A stretch of 64,000 nt of DNA from Hydractinia symbiolongicarpus (GCF_029227915.1 NC_079886.1:14794501-14858500); one strand, 5' to 3'. Positions 1 through 9,859 are shown, numbered from the stretch's first letter. A program made the numbers and translations. Notes: generated from the letters alone by a model not told the origin.

Positions 1-77
1 ACCCAATGTGGAGTAAGGGTTCTCGTATTGTGAGAAGCCGTCATCGTATGCATGGGTAACTTCATTCTCGCTAGGAT

Positions 78-518
78 GTGTTGCATGTGGTAATAGACGT
101 GGAATTTGAAGATGCTGTTGATGAGAGGCACGGAACCGTTCAAATGTTTTTCAGAGATGCCCAAAGCGGTGCTTGCGCAATGACAAGCGAAGTTCACCTG
201 TATATTCCAGTAGCCAAGGGGTTGGCCCGCCCAATTTACACTCACGGGATTGTTCAACAGGTTAGTGGGGACTTTGATGGGGTATTTCGTGAACTTTGGA
301 AAGGCTATGGGAATGTGTGATTCGGCAGATACGTAGAGGTCTTGATGCTCCAATTGGAGTACGCCGAGAGGCCACTCACCTCTGTTGGAGCTGTACTTTG
401 CCATGTGGTTGAAGCTGTAAATGTGCATGTTTCTTGTAACAAGAAACATGGGCCAACTGTATATTACGGATATCGGGAAAGCTACGACATTCGACCCTCA
501 TCTGGAGGAAAACACTAG
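78..518 (+). pseudogene. Unnamed Polinton ORF upstream of the penton gene, one nonsense codon
   Basis: An ORF of about 146 codons with no recognised domain. It reads 80 codons to a TGA at 318-320 and then continues open in the same frame to a TAG at 516-518. A CGA-to-TGA change would explain the break. The sequence before and after the stop has the same mixed alpha/beta composition. The last ~70 bases overlap the start of the penton-like gene in another frame, so the natural end may be earlier. I think I have seen related ORFs in cnidarian Polintons but cannot assign a role. It could be a capsid accessory protein, which is a guess from position only. Confidence 0.5.
426..450. other. Intergenic hairpin before the penton start
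   Basis: Perfect inverted repeat with 11-bp arms and a TAA loop, directly overlapping the ATG at 448. It belongs to a series of similar hairpins at gene junctions in both Polintons. Confidence 0.7.
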
Positions 519-1020
519 GATCGCTATAAAGTCCATTATTATCCCCCCTAGGTGGCTGAATCTCTTAACTAAGAGCGAGTTCAACATCTATAAGGCGGGC
601 GCCAAGCAGACCGACGGGACCTTTAATGTCGGGCCGTTGGAAGTCCTCATCACGATTGCGCCGGGTTTGTATAGAATCGAGGATCTCGTGGCCATAGTCA
701 ACAGTCAATCGGGGGACAAGATCAAGCTTTTTGTACTCAGGAACGGAGTCTGTAGGTTTAGGGTTAACAAGGGGTATGTTGTGATAAACGATCAATCACT
801 GCAGGACCTAATGGGGTATGCATTTGATAACAAGGTATTGTTTGCCGCGGGTGACTACGACAGCATCTACAAGACTGACGTTCACCAGCGGCTGAGACTC
901 GTATGCTCTCAACTGAATCCGGATTATTCTCTTTTAAATGGTGAGTTCATGCTCATAGACGAGTATCAAGACGAAAAGAACCCTTTGGCGGGACTCACGA
1001 TGCATATTCTTATAGAATAA
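448..1020 (+). CDS. Penton-like minor capsid protein of Polinton B
   Basis: Intact ORF of 190 codons if started at ATG 448, just after a hairpin. An upstream ATG at 421 lies inside the preceding gene. It resembles the single-jelly-roll minor capsid (penton) proteins of Polintons and adintoviruses: a central P-G-x-Y-x-I-E-D-L segment (residues about 74-82), a D-L-M-G-Y strand near residue 125, and a run of short beta strands. In that family it forms the capsid vertices beside the double-jelly-roll major capsid protein. The stop codon lies inside an AATAAA (1016-1021) that immediately precedes the next start. Assignment is from motif resemblance only. The alternative is another small beta-rich virion protein. 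Confidence 0.55.
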   Translation: MGQLYITDIGKATTFDPHLEENTRIAIKSIIIPPRWLNLLTKSEFNIYKAGAKQTDGTFNVGPLEVLITIAPGLYRIEDLVAIVNSQSGDKIKLFVLRNGVCRFRVNKGYVVINDQSLQDLMGYAFDNKVLFAAGDYDSIYKTDVHQRLRLVCSQLNPDYSLLNGEFMLIDEYQDEKNPLAGLTMHILIE

Positions 1021-1021
1021 A
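1016..1021 (+). promoter_or_regulatory. AATAAA at a gene junction
   Basis: The motif contains the penton stop codon and ends 2 bases before the next ATG at 1024. The same arrangement recurs at other Polinton junctions. It may be a polyadenylation signal for the upstream gene, a TA-rich late-promoter-like signal for the downstream gene, or both. Confidence 0.5.
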
Positions 1022-1023
1022 AG

Positions 1024-1668
1024 ATGACTGAATTTACTAAGCTTTATCCGAGCTTACCTTCTGCACCTCCGGATGGCACGGAGGATACTTCACAACTCTG
1101 CAGACTCGGCAAAATCGAAGAACTCGAGCAGTACCTACGTGGCGAGATTAAAGAGCGGGACAAGCTCGCTAAAAAGTTCAAGATGCATGGTACGTGGGTA
1201 AGGTTTACGGACCATGGGCTATTAGCTGTATCTGTAATAAGCAGTGGTGTTGGTATTGGTAGCATGCTCTCGGGGATCGGGGTACCACTAGCTGTGGCTA
1301 TGGGTGGTATCACGATAGCTGTGGGAATTGGGCAAGCGGGTCTGAGGAACGCTGGCAAGAGGCTGGGTGTCAAGAGCAAAAAGCACGAGAGCATAAGGCT
1401 ACTGGCAGAGACTGAGCTAATTTCCGTCGTTGACTTGATCTCGAGAGCTGTGGAGAATGGAGTCATTAGTGACTACGAATTTAGCCTGATTATGCAGGAG
1501 AAGCAAAAATACATGATACTCAAAGAGCAAGCACGACAACGAACGAGAAAGATCGTAGATTCCATCAATGATCGGGAGCGCCAGCAGCTGGTGGCCAGGG
1601 GGCGTGAAGAGGACAAGGAGGAGCTTATGAAAAAACTTCAATCTGTACAGCATGTCAGCGGTATCTAG
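1024..1668 (+). CDS. Polinton hydrophobic/coiled-coil protein, function unknown
   Basis: Intact 214-codon ORF. The N-terminus is proline-rich (Y-P-S-L-P-S-A-P-P), followed by a charged helix (about residues 28-52), a glycine-rich hydrophobic stretch (about 68-105) that could form one or two membrane helices or a fusion-like hairpin, and a long charged C-terminal helix rich in K, E, R and Q. I recognise the layout as a recurrent Polinton ORF of unknown function in cnidarian and fish elements. A role as membrane-active virion protein is inference. It directly follows the penton gene on the same strand with a 3-base gap. Confidence 0.6.
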   Translation: MTEFTKLYPSLPSAPPDGTEDTSQLCRLGKIEELEQYLRGEIKERDKLAKKFKMHGTWVRFTDHGLLAVSVISSGVGIGSMLSGIGVPLAVAMGGITIAVGIGQAGLRNAGKRLGVKSKKHESIRLLAETELISVVDLISRAVENGVISDYEFSLIMQEKQKYMILKEQARQRTRKIVDSINDRERQQLVARGREEDKEELMKKLQSVQHVSGI

Positions 1669-1710
1669 AAGAGCCGCCCGCCAACGAGGTCTAATATGTC
1701 GTTCAACATA

Positions 1711-1991
1711 CTAGACGATTTCGAGTACTTCTCTCGCATCATAGTCGATCACCATTTCACCATCAAGCACGACCCGTCGCTGCCTGCTAAGTACTTCTCT
1801 CGTGTATCGCTTGAGGTTCTTCCGCCATGCTAGAAGAGTACACGGTTCGCAAAAGGGTCCGTCAGTTTGTGTCGAAGCATCTAGATACTTGAGCTTTCGA
1901 ATACCCGCGATAAGGTCGGGTTTAGTCATCGTGGAGTAGTTACGGACCTTTAGTGCTTTCGCTTCCTTTTAAACGCGTTAACGTCGCTCAT
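1711..1991 (-). pseudogene. SAP-like small ORF, frameshifted
   Basis: Minus-strand reading starts at ATG 1991 (M-S-D-V-N-A-F-K-R-K-R). It shifts by one base near 1955 into the longer frame that runs to the stop at 1711. The segment A-L-K-V-R-N-Y-S-T-M-T-K-P-D-L-I with a following helix resembles a SAP putative DNA-binding motif. A basic C-terminal half follows with a C-E-P-C pair. Total about 93 codons. The role is unknown; DNA binding is inference from the motif. It lies just downstream of a strong hairpin and the broken zinc-type ORF on the same strand. Confidence 0.4.
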
Positions 1992-1997
1992 GTTTTG

Positions 1998-2029
1998 TTT
2001 TTTGTGTGCTGATCAAAGCACACAAAAAA
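1998..2029. other. Intergenic hairpin
   Basis: Perfect 13-bp inverted repeat with a 6-base loop (GATCAA), lying between two minus-strand genes. It is the longest of the Polinton junction hairpins and ends in a run of six T/A, so it could act in transcript 3' end formation. Confidence 0.7.
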
Positions 2030-2042
2030 TCTCTCACATCTA

Positions 2043-2425
2043 ATCTAGTACGACGAAGGATCCATCGTCGTCGTCGGAATCGCTAAGGTAGCTGGAACCA
2101 TAAAACTCGACATCCTTATACTTGCACTCTTCGAGGTATATCTGAAGATAATAGTTTGCACCTTGTTTGTAGATGCTGGCGGGCTTGATGATAGCCTTGC
2201 ACTCGCAGCTGTCCCTCGGTACCTTTTTCTTGTGGAATTTTGCCCTCCCACTCCTTCAGCTTAGTGTTGAGGTATCGCCCTTTTTTCACAAGGGGGATTA
2301 GTGAAGCAGTGGCACTCCAAGGACTCCGCCTTGGTCAGTATTTTCTCGTAGTTTTCTAGCCACTCGGGTGTCGCTTTGACATAAAATTCTCTTTATTTAA
2401 CAGTCTCGTCACCGAATTTGAACAT
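2043..2425 (-). pseudogene. Unrecognised Polinton ORF with Cys-x-Cys motifs, broken
   Basis: Minus-strand coding from ATG 2425 (M-F-K-F-G-D-E) has an in-frame TAA after ten codons and two later frameshifts (near 2275 and 2215). It ends with an acidic tail (S-D-S-D-D-D-D) at the stop near 2043. Visible pieces include C-H-C-F and C-E-C-K, suggesting a lost zinc-binding fold. No function is recognised. Only the first ~17 codons of a homologue survive in Polinton A (17046-17094), where coding passes directly into capsid sequence. An AATAAA lies 3 bases before the ATG. Confidence 0.45.
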
Positions 2426-2453
2426 CCTTTTTATTGTAGATAAGAGACTTCAA

Positions 2454-2615
2454 CTAGAGTTTGGTACAGGGACAGCTTCCGCCGTTGTACGTGATGTACA
2501 AGTAGTAGCAGGACCAACACAGCATTTTGCCGTGTATCATGAGTTTCAGTCTACATTGCAAGCATGTGTCGTAATCGTCGAGGATTGCTTCACAGTCGTC
2601 GCATTGTTCGTTCAT
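2454..2615 (-). CDS. Small cysteine-rich (zinc-ribbon-like) Polinton protein
   Basis: Intact 53-residue ORF too short for usual thresholds. Cysteines fall in pairs: C-D-D-C, C-L-Q-C, C-W-S-C and a final C-P-C, typical of a small zinc-binding protein. Its ATG overlaps the stop of the DUF4116 gene (ATGA overlap) and follows an AATAAA (2618-2623). A homologue lies at the same place in Polinton A (17107-17268), with the same spacing but internal stops. Conservation of position and cysteines in two diverged elements supports a real gene. Function unknown; a transcription or packaging accessory role is only a guess. Confidence 0.65.
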   Translation of the reverse strand: MNEQCDDCEAILDDYDTCLQCRLKLMIHGKMLCWSCYYLYITYNGGSCPCTKL

Positions 2616-2893
2616 CGTTTATTTGCGCCGAGCCCAGCGAACATTTCATGAGTCCTTAGATGGCTCGGAATATACCCGATTACATTAAGATCCCCTTGAA
2701 GCGCCATGGCGCATATGTCCTGGGCCTTGAAATGATCTGGAACAAAATCGAGTAGCCAGAGATCCTCATGAAACGCCCTAGCACACATTTCCTGGGTCTT
2801 GAAGCGGTCTGGAACAAGCTCGAGTAGCCGGGGGTCCTTTTGAACTACCATATTGCACACTTCCCGTGCCCGTGTGAAGAGGCGGGGGTATGA
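2612..2893 (-). pseudogene. DUF4116-repeat protein of Polinton B (four units, 5' end lost)
   Basis: Minus-strand coding of about three and a half 24-residue units of the type V-P-D-H-F-K-T-Q-E-M-C, matching the DUF4116 repeat known from giant viruses and protists. The open frame starts inside a unit, immediately next to the terminal repeat, so the N-terminus appears to have been lost. Polinton A has about ten units in the same position. Function unknown. The stop overlaps the ATG of the small cysteine-rich gene. Confidence 0.6.
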
Positions 2894-2902
2894 CGGTCGA
2901 GA

Positions 2903-2951
2903 GGTGTCAAAAGGAGCGGTTTCCTACTTATATTCACTCCCTACTACTACT
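2903..2951. repeat. Right terminal inverted repeat of Polinton B
   Basis: Shares the core GAGGTGTCAAA-GGAGCG and TATTCACTC with the right terminal repeat of Polinton A (18361-18455), and ends in ...CTACTACT as expected for the AGT...ACT termini. The inner part differs, so the two elements belong to different subfamilies. Confidence 0.65.
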
Positions 2952-3115
2952 CATCCTGAATGTTGTATATTAAGTAATCTAGTAATCGTCCTAAAGGCGT
3001 AAGTTCCCCTATGTTTTCAAGGCAACAAACTTGGAAATGCATTTACCAGTATTTCCAGTAAGGCCATGAAAACTTACAATGATGAAAAGACAATAGCACT
3101 GCTGGACAAGCCAAA
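2952..3115 (-). pseudogene. Degenerate N-terminal fragment of a second RLE retroelement copy
   Basis: The minus strand keeps recognisable pieces of the N-terminal part of the RLE ORF seen at 18456-18852. These are an I-V-F segment, then V-F-M and T-G-N-T-G-K (equivalent to P-S-G-G-T-G-K), and finally I-T-R-L-L-N just before the Polinton end. About 45 extra bases and several stops separate these blocks. Nucleotide similarity to 18456-18560 is clear around the ATTAAG-AATCTAGT block. Coding stops 17 bases after the conserved TTAAT at the Polinton B terminus, against 18 bases in the other copy. Confidence 0.55.
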
Positions 3116-3434
3116 AAAATGATGAGCGCTCCGTGCCAGCGTACATAAAGTTTTAGCCTGGACATTATTTTTTTTCTTTGTTTTTTTTCTCAAGTTCAAC
3201 ATTGTTTTTTTTTATTGTACACATAACTAGTGTTAACTAAAATTTATTATTTATTATTATTTTTTTTAAAAAACTACTGTCTATTTATTCTGATTGTTCT
3301 CGAGTTTTTTGATTGTTTTTGAAATTTAAAAATCTTTTCACAGAATGGATTATTGATTAATCGCTGCCTACAATCCTTGAAAGAGAATTGGAGAGTTCAA
3401 TGTCATTGATTGTTGCAGGTTTCCTACCCCACAA
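3116..3434. other. AT-rich noncoding stretch
   Basis: T/A homopolymer-rich DNA between the degenerate RLE fragment and the 3' end of the next RLE ORF. No ORF, structural RNA or repeat was recognised. It probably includes the 3' untranslated end of the RLE element. Confidence 0.4.
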
Positions 3435-5903
3435 TTAGCGTGCGCCTCTGACGCGTAGTAAAGTTGATCTTAACAAACTGAATGAGATCTTCGACCCTAT
3501 GAAGTTGGTGGATTGTTGAACTGTGACATCCCGCTTTTCAGCAATCATCTCTGATAGTCGTTTGTAAAACGCTCCACACTCGCGACCCTTTCCTCCATTT
3601 GTTGAGAAGTCAAGGGGACTGAAGGTCCCATATTCCACGGTGTTTACTCGCTCGTTATAATGGCGTTTCTTTTCATCTTCATTCCTTTTGAAGCACTTGC
3701 TGAGCTCCGGACCCCTGTATCTTCGAGCACTTAGGTCAAAGACCCTTATATCGAAAAATGCTCTTTGCCCATGAGTCCAGAACCCAGTAGCACTGATGTC
3801 CAAACGTGCTTGTCTGCTTCGATTGGCAGTACGATATTAAACTGCTCGCCATCTAGAGCCATCAAGCTTGGTTCGCTTCGAACATTGACACATACCTAAT
3901 CAATTAGCTTTGCTGTTATGTCGCGAATCTCATTATGTCTTAATGTCACAAACCCTCCTTTCTTACAGGACAGCGCATGTGAAACATCAAAACTGCTTCC
4001 ACAGATACATTCAGTGGGTAATCGAGGAAGGGTCCAGTAATATCGAATACGCAGTGCATCCTGGAACTGGTCTTTGTTGAGATCGTACACAAGCTCTTTG
4101 ATGGGAAGATTTGTTAACCAGAGTGAAGAACCGACTAAGGCAATTGGAGTCGTTCTTTTTCTTTTGATCTTCATTCAACTCGGCTCTGACTCGCACCAGT
4201 TTCTCTTTATTCTCTCACTTTAATCATTGCAATTGATTTTATTTCCCCATTTTCAGTGGTGCCAAGTATCGGATTCTGAAGTTTAAATGTAAACTGCTTT
4301 GAATTCTCGTGCTCGATCGGTGCAATTTCACAGAAATTTTTACGACCCAGTCCGCCCATCCCATGCGGGAGGGACAGAAGATCTCTTTCTGTGTCGTTTA
4401 TGACTTTTCCACCAGTGATGGCTGGAATAAATTGATGTCTCAAAATATCTTCAATTGGTTGGAGGTAATCTTCCATTTGAGGTATCGTTCGGATGAAATA
4501 TGAGTAGCGATGCTGAAAGCCACTCACATAACATGCATATGCCGCCCGTGGCTGGGTGACTGCAATCTGTGTCAGCAAGGTCAATTCATCAGACCAGTGT
4601 TTGACCCTCTTTTTGCAGTATTGATCTTTGGCTGTTTTAATTCCAATAACGGCGCCAAGATGTCTCTCACCATCTTTGGATATTTGTATATTTGTGTCTT
4701 CAAACACTGTTTTGGCAAGATCAAATTGTTCCTCTTTTACAATTAGCCATGATTTCATTGGCTGGGGAAAGTATCCAAAGTGTGGACCGATTGTTGTAAT
4801 ATTGGTCCACCATTGCTTCAATGATCGCAATTTTCCTGTTGATGTAATATCGTCCGCAAATGCTACTATTTGATCTGGAACATAAGCAATTGTTGACAAC
4901 ATGACGTTAAGGAGTGGTGTAATTCCCATAGCATAAACTGCCATGCCAATTGGGTCTCCTTGAGTCGTTCCTTCATTAGAGCGGAGTTCAATTCCATCAA
5001 TGACAAACAATCTGGCAGGCACACGATAACAATTGACGACACAAGAGCTTTCCGATTATTGTTATTGAAAGCATTAGCGGCATCTACTAGTATCACCGCC
5101 TCAGCTCCTTCACTTTCAAATGCTTTCCTCATCGAATGGATTGCAGCCTCACTTACTTCTTTTTGACGAAAACACATCTGCACCCTGCTCCCCGATATGA
5201 TAACATCTCTTTAAACAATTGACATAACCAACTTTCCACAGATACATTTTAGCACTTCCCCGACCCAATGGGCCGGAATCCTGGTTGCTTGTCAAGTTGC
5301 ACTAACCTTACAGCTAGAAAACCCAGCAACGATTGATCAATTATTTGTTGGGTGTAAAGTTTCTTTGTGACATTTGCAATGGACGATCGTAAATCCTTGC
5401 CACACTCTCCATACATTTTCATCCATCAGCATCAAAACCAGAAGGACCCGAACCACCCTTTGTTGCCAATGCAAATTTTAGTACCATTTGCTCATCAATA
5501 GCATCAAGTACTATCGGATTGATGTGTTGAAAAGGGCCATGCAGTAGATTGTAATCATTAGTATTTTGTCCTTTGGGATGCTTCTCCTTCAATGTTGCAA
5601 TTGTGGCATCGTCTAATGGAAGAACTCCTCCACCCATATTGTTTGTAAGCAATTTGATTGCGTCATGCACATCACCTCTTTCCATTTTTTCAATGGTTTT
5701 CTTCTCCATAATTTTTGGCAGTCTTGATTGTAGTGCTTCTGCCTCATTCACCAACCCATCAATCTCCCCTCTATGCGATAAACGCAGTCTTCTTTCCAGA
5801 GCTTTTACATGGTCTCTGGTTTTGGATGTTTTGCTTGGTTTTTGGAGTAAAAGGGCTGGCATGATGTGAATCGCCTTCGTAGATAACGATCCCAGCGGGC
5901 TAT
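3435..5903 (-). pseudogene. RLE retroelement, C-terminal part: reverse transcriptase plus restriction-like endonuclease
   Basis: Decayed minus-strand ORF in several frames. In order it has: a linker (5419-5903) with M-P-A-L-L-L-Q-K-P-S-K; reverse transcriptase with motif A V-D-A-A-N-A-F-N (about 5080), motif B T-T-Q-G-D-P (about 4957), motif C F-A-D-D (about 4857) and a later L-I-V-K; then H-L-G-A-V-I-G and the thumb. A C-x-C-x7-H-x3-C knuckle follows (about 3975-4015), then a domain with F-F-D-I-R-V-F (about 3730-3755), resembling the CCHC plus PD-(D/E)xK endonuclease of R2-type non-LTR elements. Stops and frameshifts occur near 5400, 5230, 4990 and 3850. The C-terminus R-G-A-R ends at 3435. 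It is continuous with 18456-18852 across Polinton A. R2-like affiliation is inference from domain order. Confidence 0.75.
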
Positions 5904-5997
5904 AGTAGTATAGTAGAGTGAATATGCCCAGGATTTCGCTCCTTTGACACCTTTACCCCCAAAAACCCCGCTCCCCCGACACCTCTCCAAAATCTCG
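5904..5997. repeat. Left terminal inverted repeat of Polinton A
   Basis: 94 bases, reverse-complementary to 18361-18455 with only a few differences (three near the outer tip, one substitution and one 1-base gap inside). Both contain C-rich runs (ACCCCC, CCCCGCTCCCCCG). Homology stops abruptly at the inner border. Confidence 0.9.
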
Positions 5998-6005
5998 AAT
6001 GCGAG

Positions 6006-9000
6006 ATGAAGCGTCTGGATCTGGAGGATGCGGAGTTTTGGACTAAAACCTACTTGCCACCCGACAGAACCATCGAGACTCCTGGAGCATACGAAGGCAA
6101 GATAGTCTTCAAGCATGTACAGGTCAAGATAATCTCTACGAGGGAGCCCCTACTCGGATGCGGACCTTTGCCGGACTGGCTGCGGGGTAAAAGGTGCATC
6201 TACGCCATGGACGGCGAAGATGCCAGAACGGACAACCTGTGCTTTTGGAGATACTTGGCTGTAAGGGAGAGGGCCGACGTAAAAAGAGGAACAGAGTTCC
6301 TAACAAGACCGGCTCTCAAATTGGCACGACAGTACTACGAAGACTCCAATCTAAAGCGTGAAGATGTGCGCCGTACAAAGCTGGTAGATTCGGAGGGCAT
6401 TGCCAAAAAGGGGGTAGACACGATCAATATTGGTATGTTGGCTGTTCACTGCTTCTTCATCAAGAAGATGGATGTTTTGACCCAGCGCTGGGAATGTAAG
6501 GCTTGCACCCAAATCTTCACCAGATCTGAAAACCTTGCGCGCCACAAGCAGAACGATTGCGAAGATTCTGGCACAACGATCATTTGCAGGGGCGAGAAAA
6601 TCAAGCGCATCCCAAGGAAGTCCGAGAAAGTCTTTTACGATGAGAGCTTTAGTTATGCGGCATGTCAATGGCTAGAGGCGTTGGCAGAGGAAACAGGTAG
6701 GTATATCCATCACGCACTCTGCGGACATGGAGGAGAACGAGTGCTGCGTGATGGTCTAAAACGCGAAGTATGTAGAATTGACGGGTATGAGCCAATCTCG
6801 AAGACCGTCTACGAATACAACGGTTGAAAGTGGCACGGGTGCCCCTTCCAACTTAATAGATCGAATGCGGACAAGAATCTGTACAAGGCGACTAAGTGGA
6901 AGGAAGATTTCATAGTTGGATCAGGATAATCTTGTCACAGCATGGGAGTGTGAGAAACCACCAAATATCAAGAAGTGCTTCACGAAAGAATTTCGACCCC
7001 ACCCCCACTACATCGTGTTTGACTTTGAGGCCTTCCTAGCACCATTTAATCAGCGGCAAACAGCGGATCTAACATATCTATCCAAGCACATCCCAGTAAG
7101 TGTCGCGGTTCATGACAGTTTCAATGAGGATCCAACATTCATCGAGCATCACGATCCCAAGGTATTGCTTAAACTGTTCGTGGAGGAGCTGGAAAAAAGA
7201 CAGGCCCTAATCGTTGAAGAAGCGTAGCGAGTGTACCCAAGACGCTTGGAACGAGTAGGTGAACCAAGTTGCGGTGATCGAGTTTAACAGCGGTAAGTAT
7301 GACATCAACATGATCAAGGAAAAGATCAAAGTAGCCAAGGAAGATAATGACTACATGTTCCTCACAACCTCAAGATTTAAATTTTTCGATATCAAGAGCT
7401 TCCTCGCGCCAGGTACGAGTTATGACAGCTGGTGCAAGTCCCTGGAATGTAGATTTGAAAAGCTCATGTTCCCGTATGAATAGCTTGACAGCTATGAGAA
7501 GCTGAATCATGTTGGCCCTGTCAAGCACGAGGACTTTTACAGTATTCTTAGCGGAAAAACACGCTAAAACATGAAGAGTATCAAACATTCCGCGGAGAGT
7601 TTTATAAGCGCGGCTGCGTCACTATGATGGATCCGTTACGTGAGTACAACCTCGCCGATGTTATACCTTTCATCGGAGCTGTGAACAAGACAAGAGTGCA
7701 GTATTATGATGATGAAATTGACATTTTGATGGATGGGGTAAGTATCCCAGGCGTGTCGATGCGATATGTGTTGAACAAGTCTTTACAATTGAACCCCAAG
7801 CTGGAGCTCTATGCTCCAGGCGAGCCGTGTACACACAAGTGTGAAGATCGATGATTCAAAACCCGTTGCAAAGCTTGCAAGAAGGTCTAAAAAGCTTGTA
7901 CACTCTGTACGAAGAACGAGGCGTATGAGCTCCTGCAGAGGGGATGGTTGGTGGTCCCGCGATCGTCTTTTGCAGGTACCATGAGAGGGATGTAACAGGT
8001 ATCAGATCTCATGTACAAAACGAACCCCGCTCATGCAAAATCATTCTAGGCTATGACGCGAACATGCTCTACTCGAGCGCCTTGCTCCAAGATTTCCCAT
8101 GCGCGAAGGAAAAACTGATCGAGATCACCGAACCAACATCAGCGGAACAATTTGCGGTATTAAGACGATTTATTCAAAGTGGCTCGCTCTTCGGGTTTGC
8201 GCAAGTTGATATAGAGGTACCCCCTGAGTTGTTAACAGATTCAGCGAGATGTCCCCGCTATTTGTCGTGAAGGAGATACCAAACGATCAAATCCCTGGCT
8301 ACATGCAAGAGTACTTGGCCAAGACGGAACTTAAGCGTGTCCCCGAAAGCTTCTGGGTTTAATAAAAGCCGAGAGGATCTTGTATACTCCCTTACTAAAA
8401 TGGTTTATCGATCATGGGCTGGAAGTCACCGCTTTTCATCAGTTCCTTAAGTATACTCGAGGCAAACCTTTGCATGGTTCCCAACAGAGATTGCGGATGC
8501 ACGAAGACAAGCTGATCAAGATCCAGACAAGCGCATCGCGGGTGATACAGTCAAGTTAATGGGTAGTTCACTCTATGGCAAAATGATCGAGGATATTGCG
8601 AGACATGCGAACACCACGTTTACAAGAGACGAGGAGGAGGTTGATAAAGATCGAAAGTTGATATAGATCGACCGGACCAATGTGGCATTGCCGTTTACCA
8701 ACTGGCAAAATTGCGGATGCTGGAGTTTTACTATGATTTCCTCGACCAGTACGTAGATCGTCGAGACTTTGAGTATGTGTACATGGATACCGATAGCACG
8801 TATTTTGCCATCTCCGGAGAGGATTTGCGAGAGGTCGTTAGGTCTGAACTACTCGACGAGTACGACAAAGACGTGGAAAAATGGCTTGTCACTGACAAGT
8901 AGTCGAGTCGAACGGGAGGGTTATTTAAGGAGGAATTCATCGGGTTCAGGATGATAGCTTTGACAGCCAAGTGTTATTTTGTTGAGGGTAAAGATGGCAC

Positions 9001-9225
9001 CAAAATTCTCGCGAAAGGGCATGTCCAAGAGGCAGAATGCTGTTACTTGGTCCAGGTTTATGAGCACTTTAAAAGGGGGCGTAGATACTGCTGAAAATGT
9101 GGGTTTCCGGGTGCTCAACCCGGGGGATAATCACTTATGAGCAGAACAAGCTGGGGCTATCGGCGTTTTACAACAAAAGGGTCGTGCTCGAGGACCTTAT
9201 ACATACAAAGCCTTTAGACTTGTAG
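6006..9225 (+). pseudogene. Protein-primed family B DNA polymerase (pPolB) of Polinton A
   Basis: Replicative polymerase of Polintons, about 1,070 codons, now broken. The N-terminal region has a C2H2 finger (C-K-A-C...H-K-Q-N-D-C, about 6505-6560) and the G-x-K-W-H-G-C-P block, where a TGA at 6825-6827 replaces a cysteine. Exonuclease motif F-D-F-E-A-F is at 7018-7035, and a second exonuclease block with Y-D-I-N is near 7290. M-V-G-G-P-A-I-V-F is near 7945, motif A Y-D-A-N-M-L-Y at about 8052-8072, motif B K-L-M-G-S-S-L-Y-G at about 8550-8577, and motif C Y-M-D-T-D-S at 8780-8797. The C-terminus is K-P-L-D-L before TAG 9223-9225. Further stops or shifts lie near 6925, 7225, 7483, 7565, 7852, 8260, 8360, 8660 and 8900. 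Start at ATG 6006, just inside the terminal repeat. Confidence 0.88.
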
Positions 9226-9254
9226 GTAGCGTTTAGTATTAGATGCGTCCACAC

Positions 9255-9283
9255 GTTGTATCTACTTTCATGGTAGATACAAC
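9255..9283. other. Hairpin after the pPolB gene
   Basis: Perfect 11-bp inverted repeat (arms 9255-9265 and 9273-9283, loop TTTCATG), 30 bases after the polymerase stop. Confidence 0.7.
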
Positions 9284-9335
9284 ACACACAAAAATGGAGT
9301 TTAAGTAATGCACGCAATGTAATCATTTTTTATCT

Positions 9336-9791
9336 TTGAGTAATTTTAAGTACCAACGGAATGGTCAACGGACAAAACAATGCATCAAATGCCTCGATAT
9401 TAAAAAAGCATCAAAGGAAAGAAACAAATGCATCAAACATAGAAAACAGGAGAGTCATTGCAAGGATTGCGATTTCCCTGCATATCAACACAAACTAATT
9501 CTGGATAGGATTCGCGATGCTCTAAGGCATGATAAAGAGATTAACACCACAGAGTACCTAAGGTGCGGCATCTGCACATTTATTGGCCACATCCAGGCCC
9601 AATTCAGAGAGGGTATGAACTGGGTTAATCGAGGGATGTGGCAATTCGATCAGAAAATCCCTGTTAAACACAAGGAGAATGGTGTTGCCCCGAGAATGGA
9701 GGTGCAACTATCAAGGCTTTATTATACCAACATGCAGCCAATGTGGGCAATCGAAAATCAAAGGAAGGGGCATCGATTCATCACCAAGTAG
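9336..9791 (+). CDS. HNH-like zinc-binding protein of Polinton A
   Basis: Open frame of 151 codons; no clear ATG at its start (TTG at 9336), so the true start is unsure. Cysteine pairs C-I-K-C and C-K-D-C occupy residues 16-45. The second half has E-Y-L-R-C-G-I, H-I-Q-A-Q-F-R-E-G-M-N-W and the block W-Q-F-D-Q-K-I-P-V, equivalent to the W-x-I-D-H-x-I-P block of HNH-type proteins in large DNA viruses and Polintons. It ends with L-Y-Y-T-N-M-Q-P-M-W. The catalytic histidine of the D-H pair is Q here, so nuclease activity is probably lost. Lies downstream of pPolB on the same strand. Confidence 0.55.
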   Translation: MSNFKYQRNGQRTKQCIKCLDIKKASKERNKCIKHRKQESHCKDCDFPAYQHKLILDRIRDALRHDKEINTTEYLRCGICTFIGHIQAQFREGMNWVNRGMWQFDQKIPVKHKENGVAPRMEVQLSRLYYTNMQPMWAIENQRKGHRFITK

Positions 9792-9817
9792 TTAGCGTGC
9801 TTTATCATATGATTTCG

Positions 9818-9840
9818 AAGGTGTTGTCAAGCACCACCTT
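9818..9840. other. Imperfect hairpin after the HNH-like gene
   Basis: 9-bp arms with one mismatch and a 5-base loop, 25 bases after the HNH-like stop and 20 bases before the next ATG. Confidence 0.4.
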
Positions 9841-9859
9841 TACCAGAGGGTCTCAATAA

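Larger units (their letters stand above)
1..2951. mobile_element. Polinton/Maverick element B, right part (left end outside window)
   Basis: Virus-like DNA transposon recognised by its gene set: a penton-like capsid protein, a hydrophobic/coiled-coil protein and a DUF4116-repeat gene, with capsid-type genes on plus and accessory genes on minus. The right end matches the right terminal repeat of the second Polinton further along and finishes in repeated CTACTACT at 2951. The polymerase, integrase and major capsid genes must lie to the left, outside the window. Several genes carry single nonsense codons or frameshifts, so the copy is decaying, although two ORFs are intact. GC content is visibly above the flanking host DNA. 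Confidence 0.8.

Noticed and set aside
2045-2251. Minus-strand ORF of 68 codons beginning M-G-G-Q-N
   Set aside because: It is the wrong frame of the broken Polinton ORF at 2043-2425; the adjacent frame gives the cysteine motifs and acidic tail.
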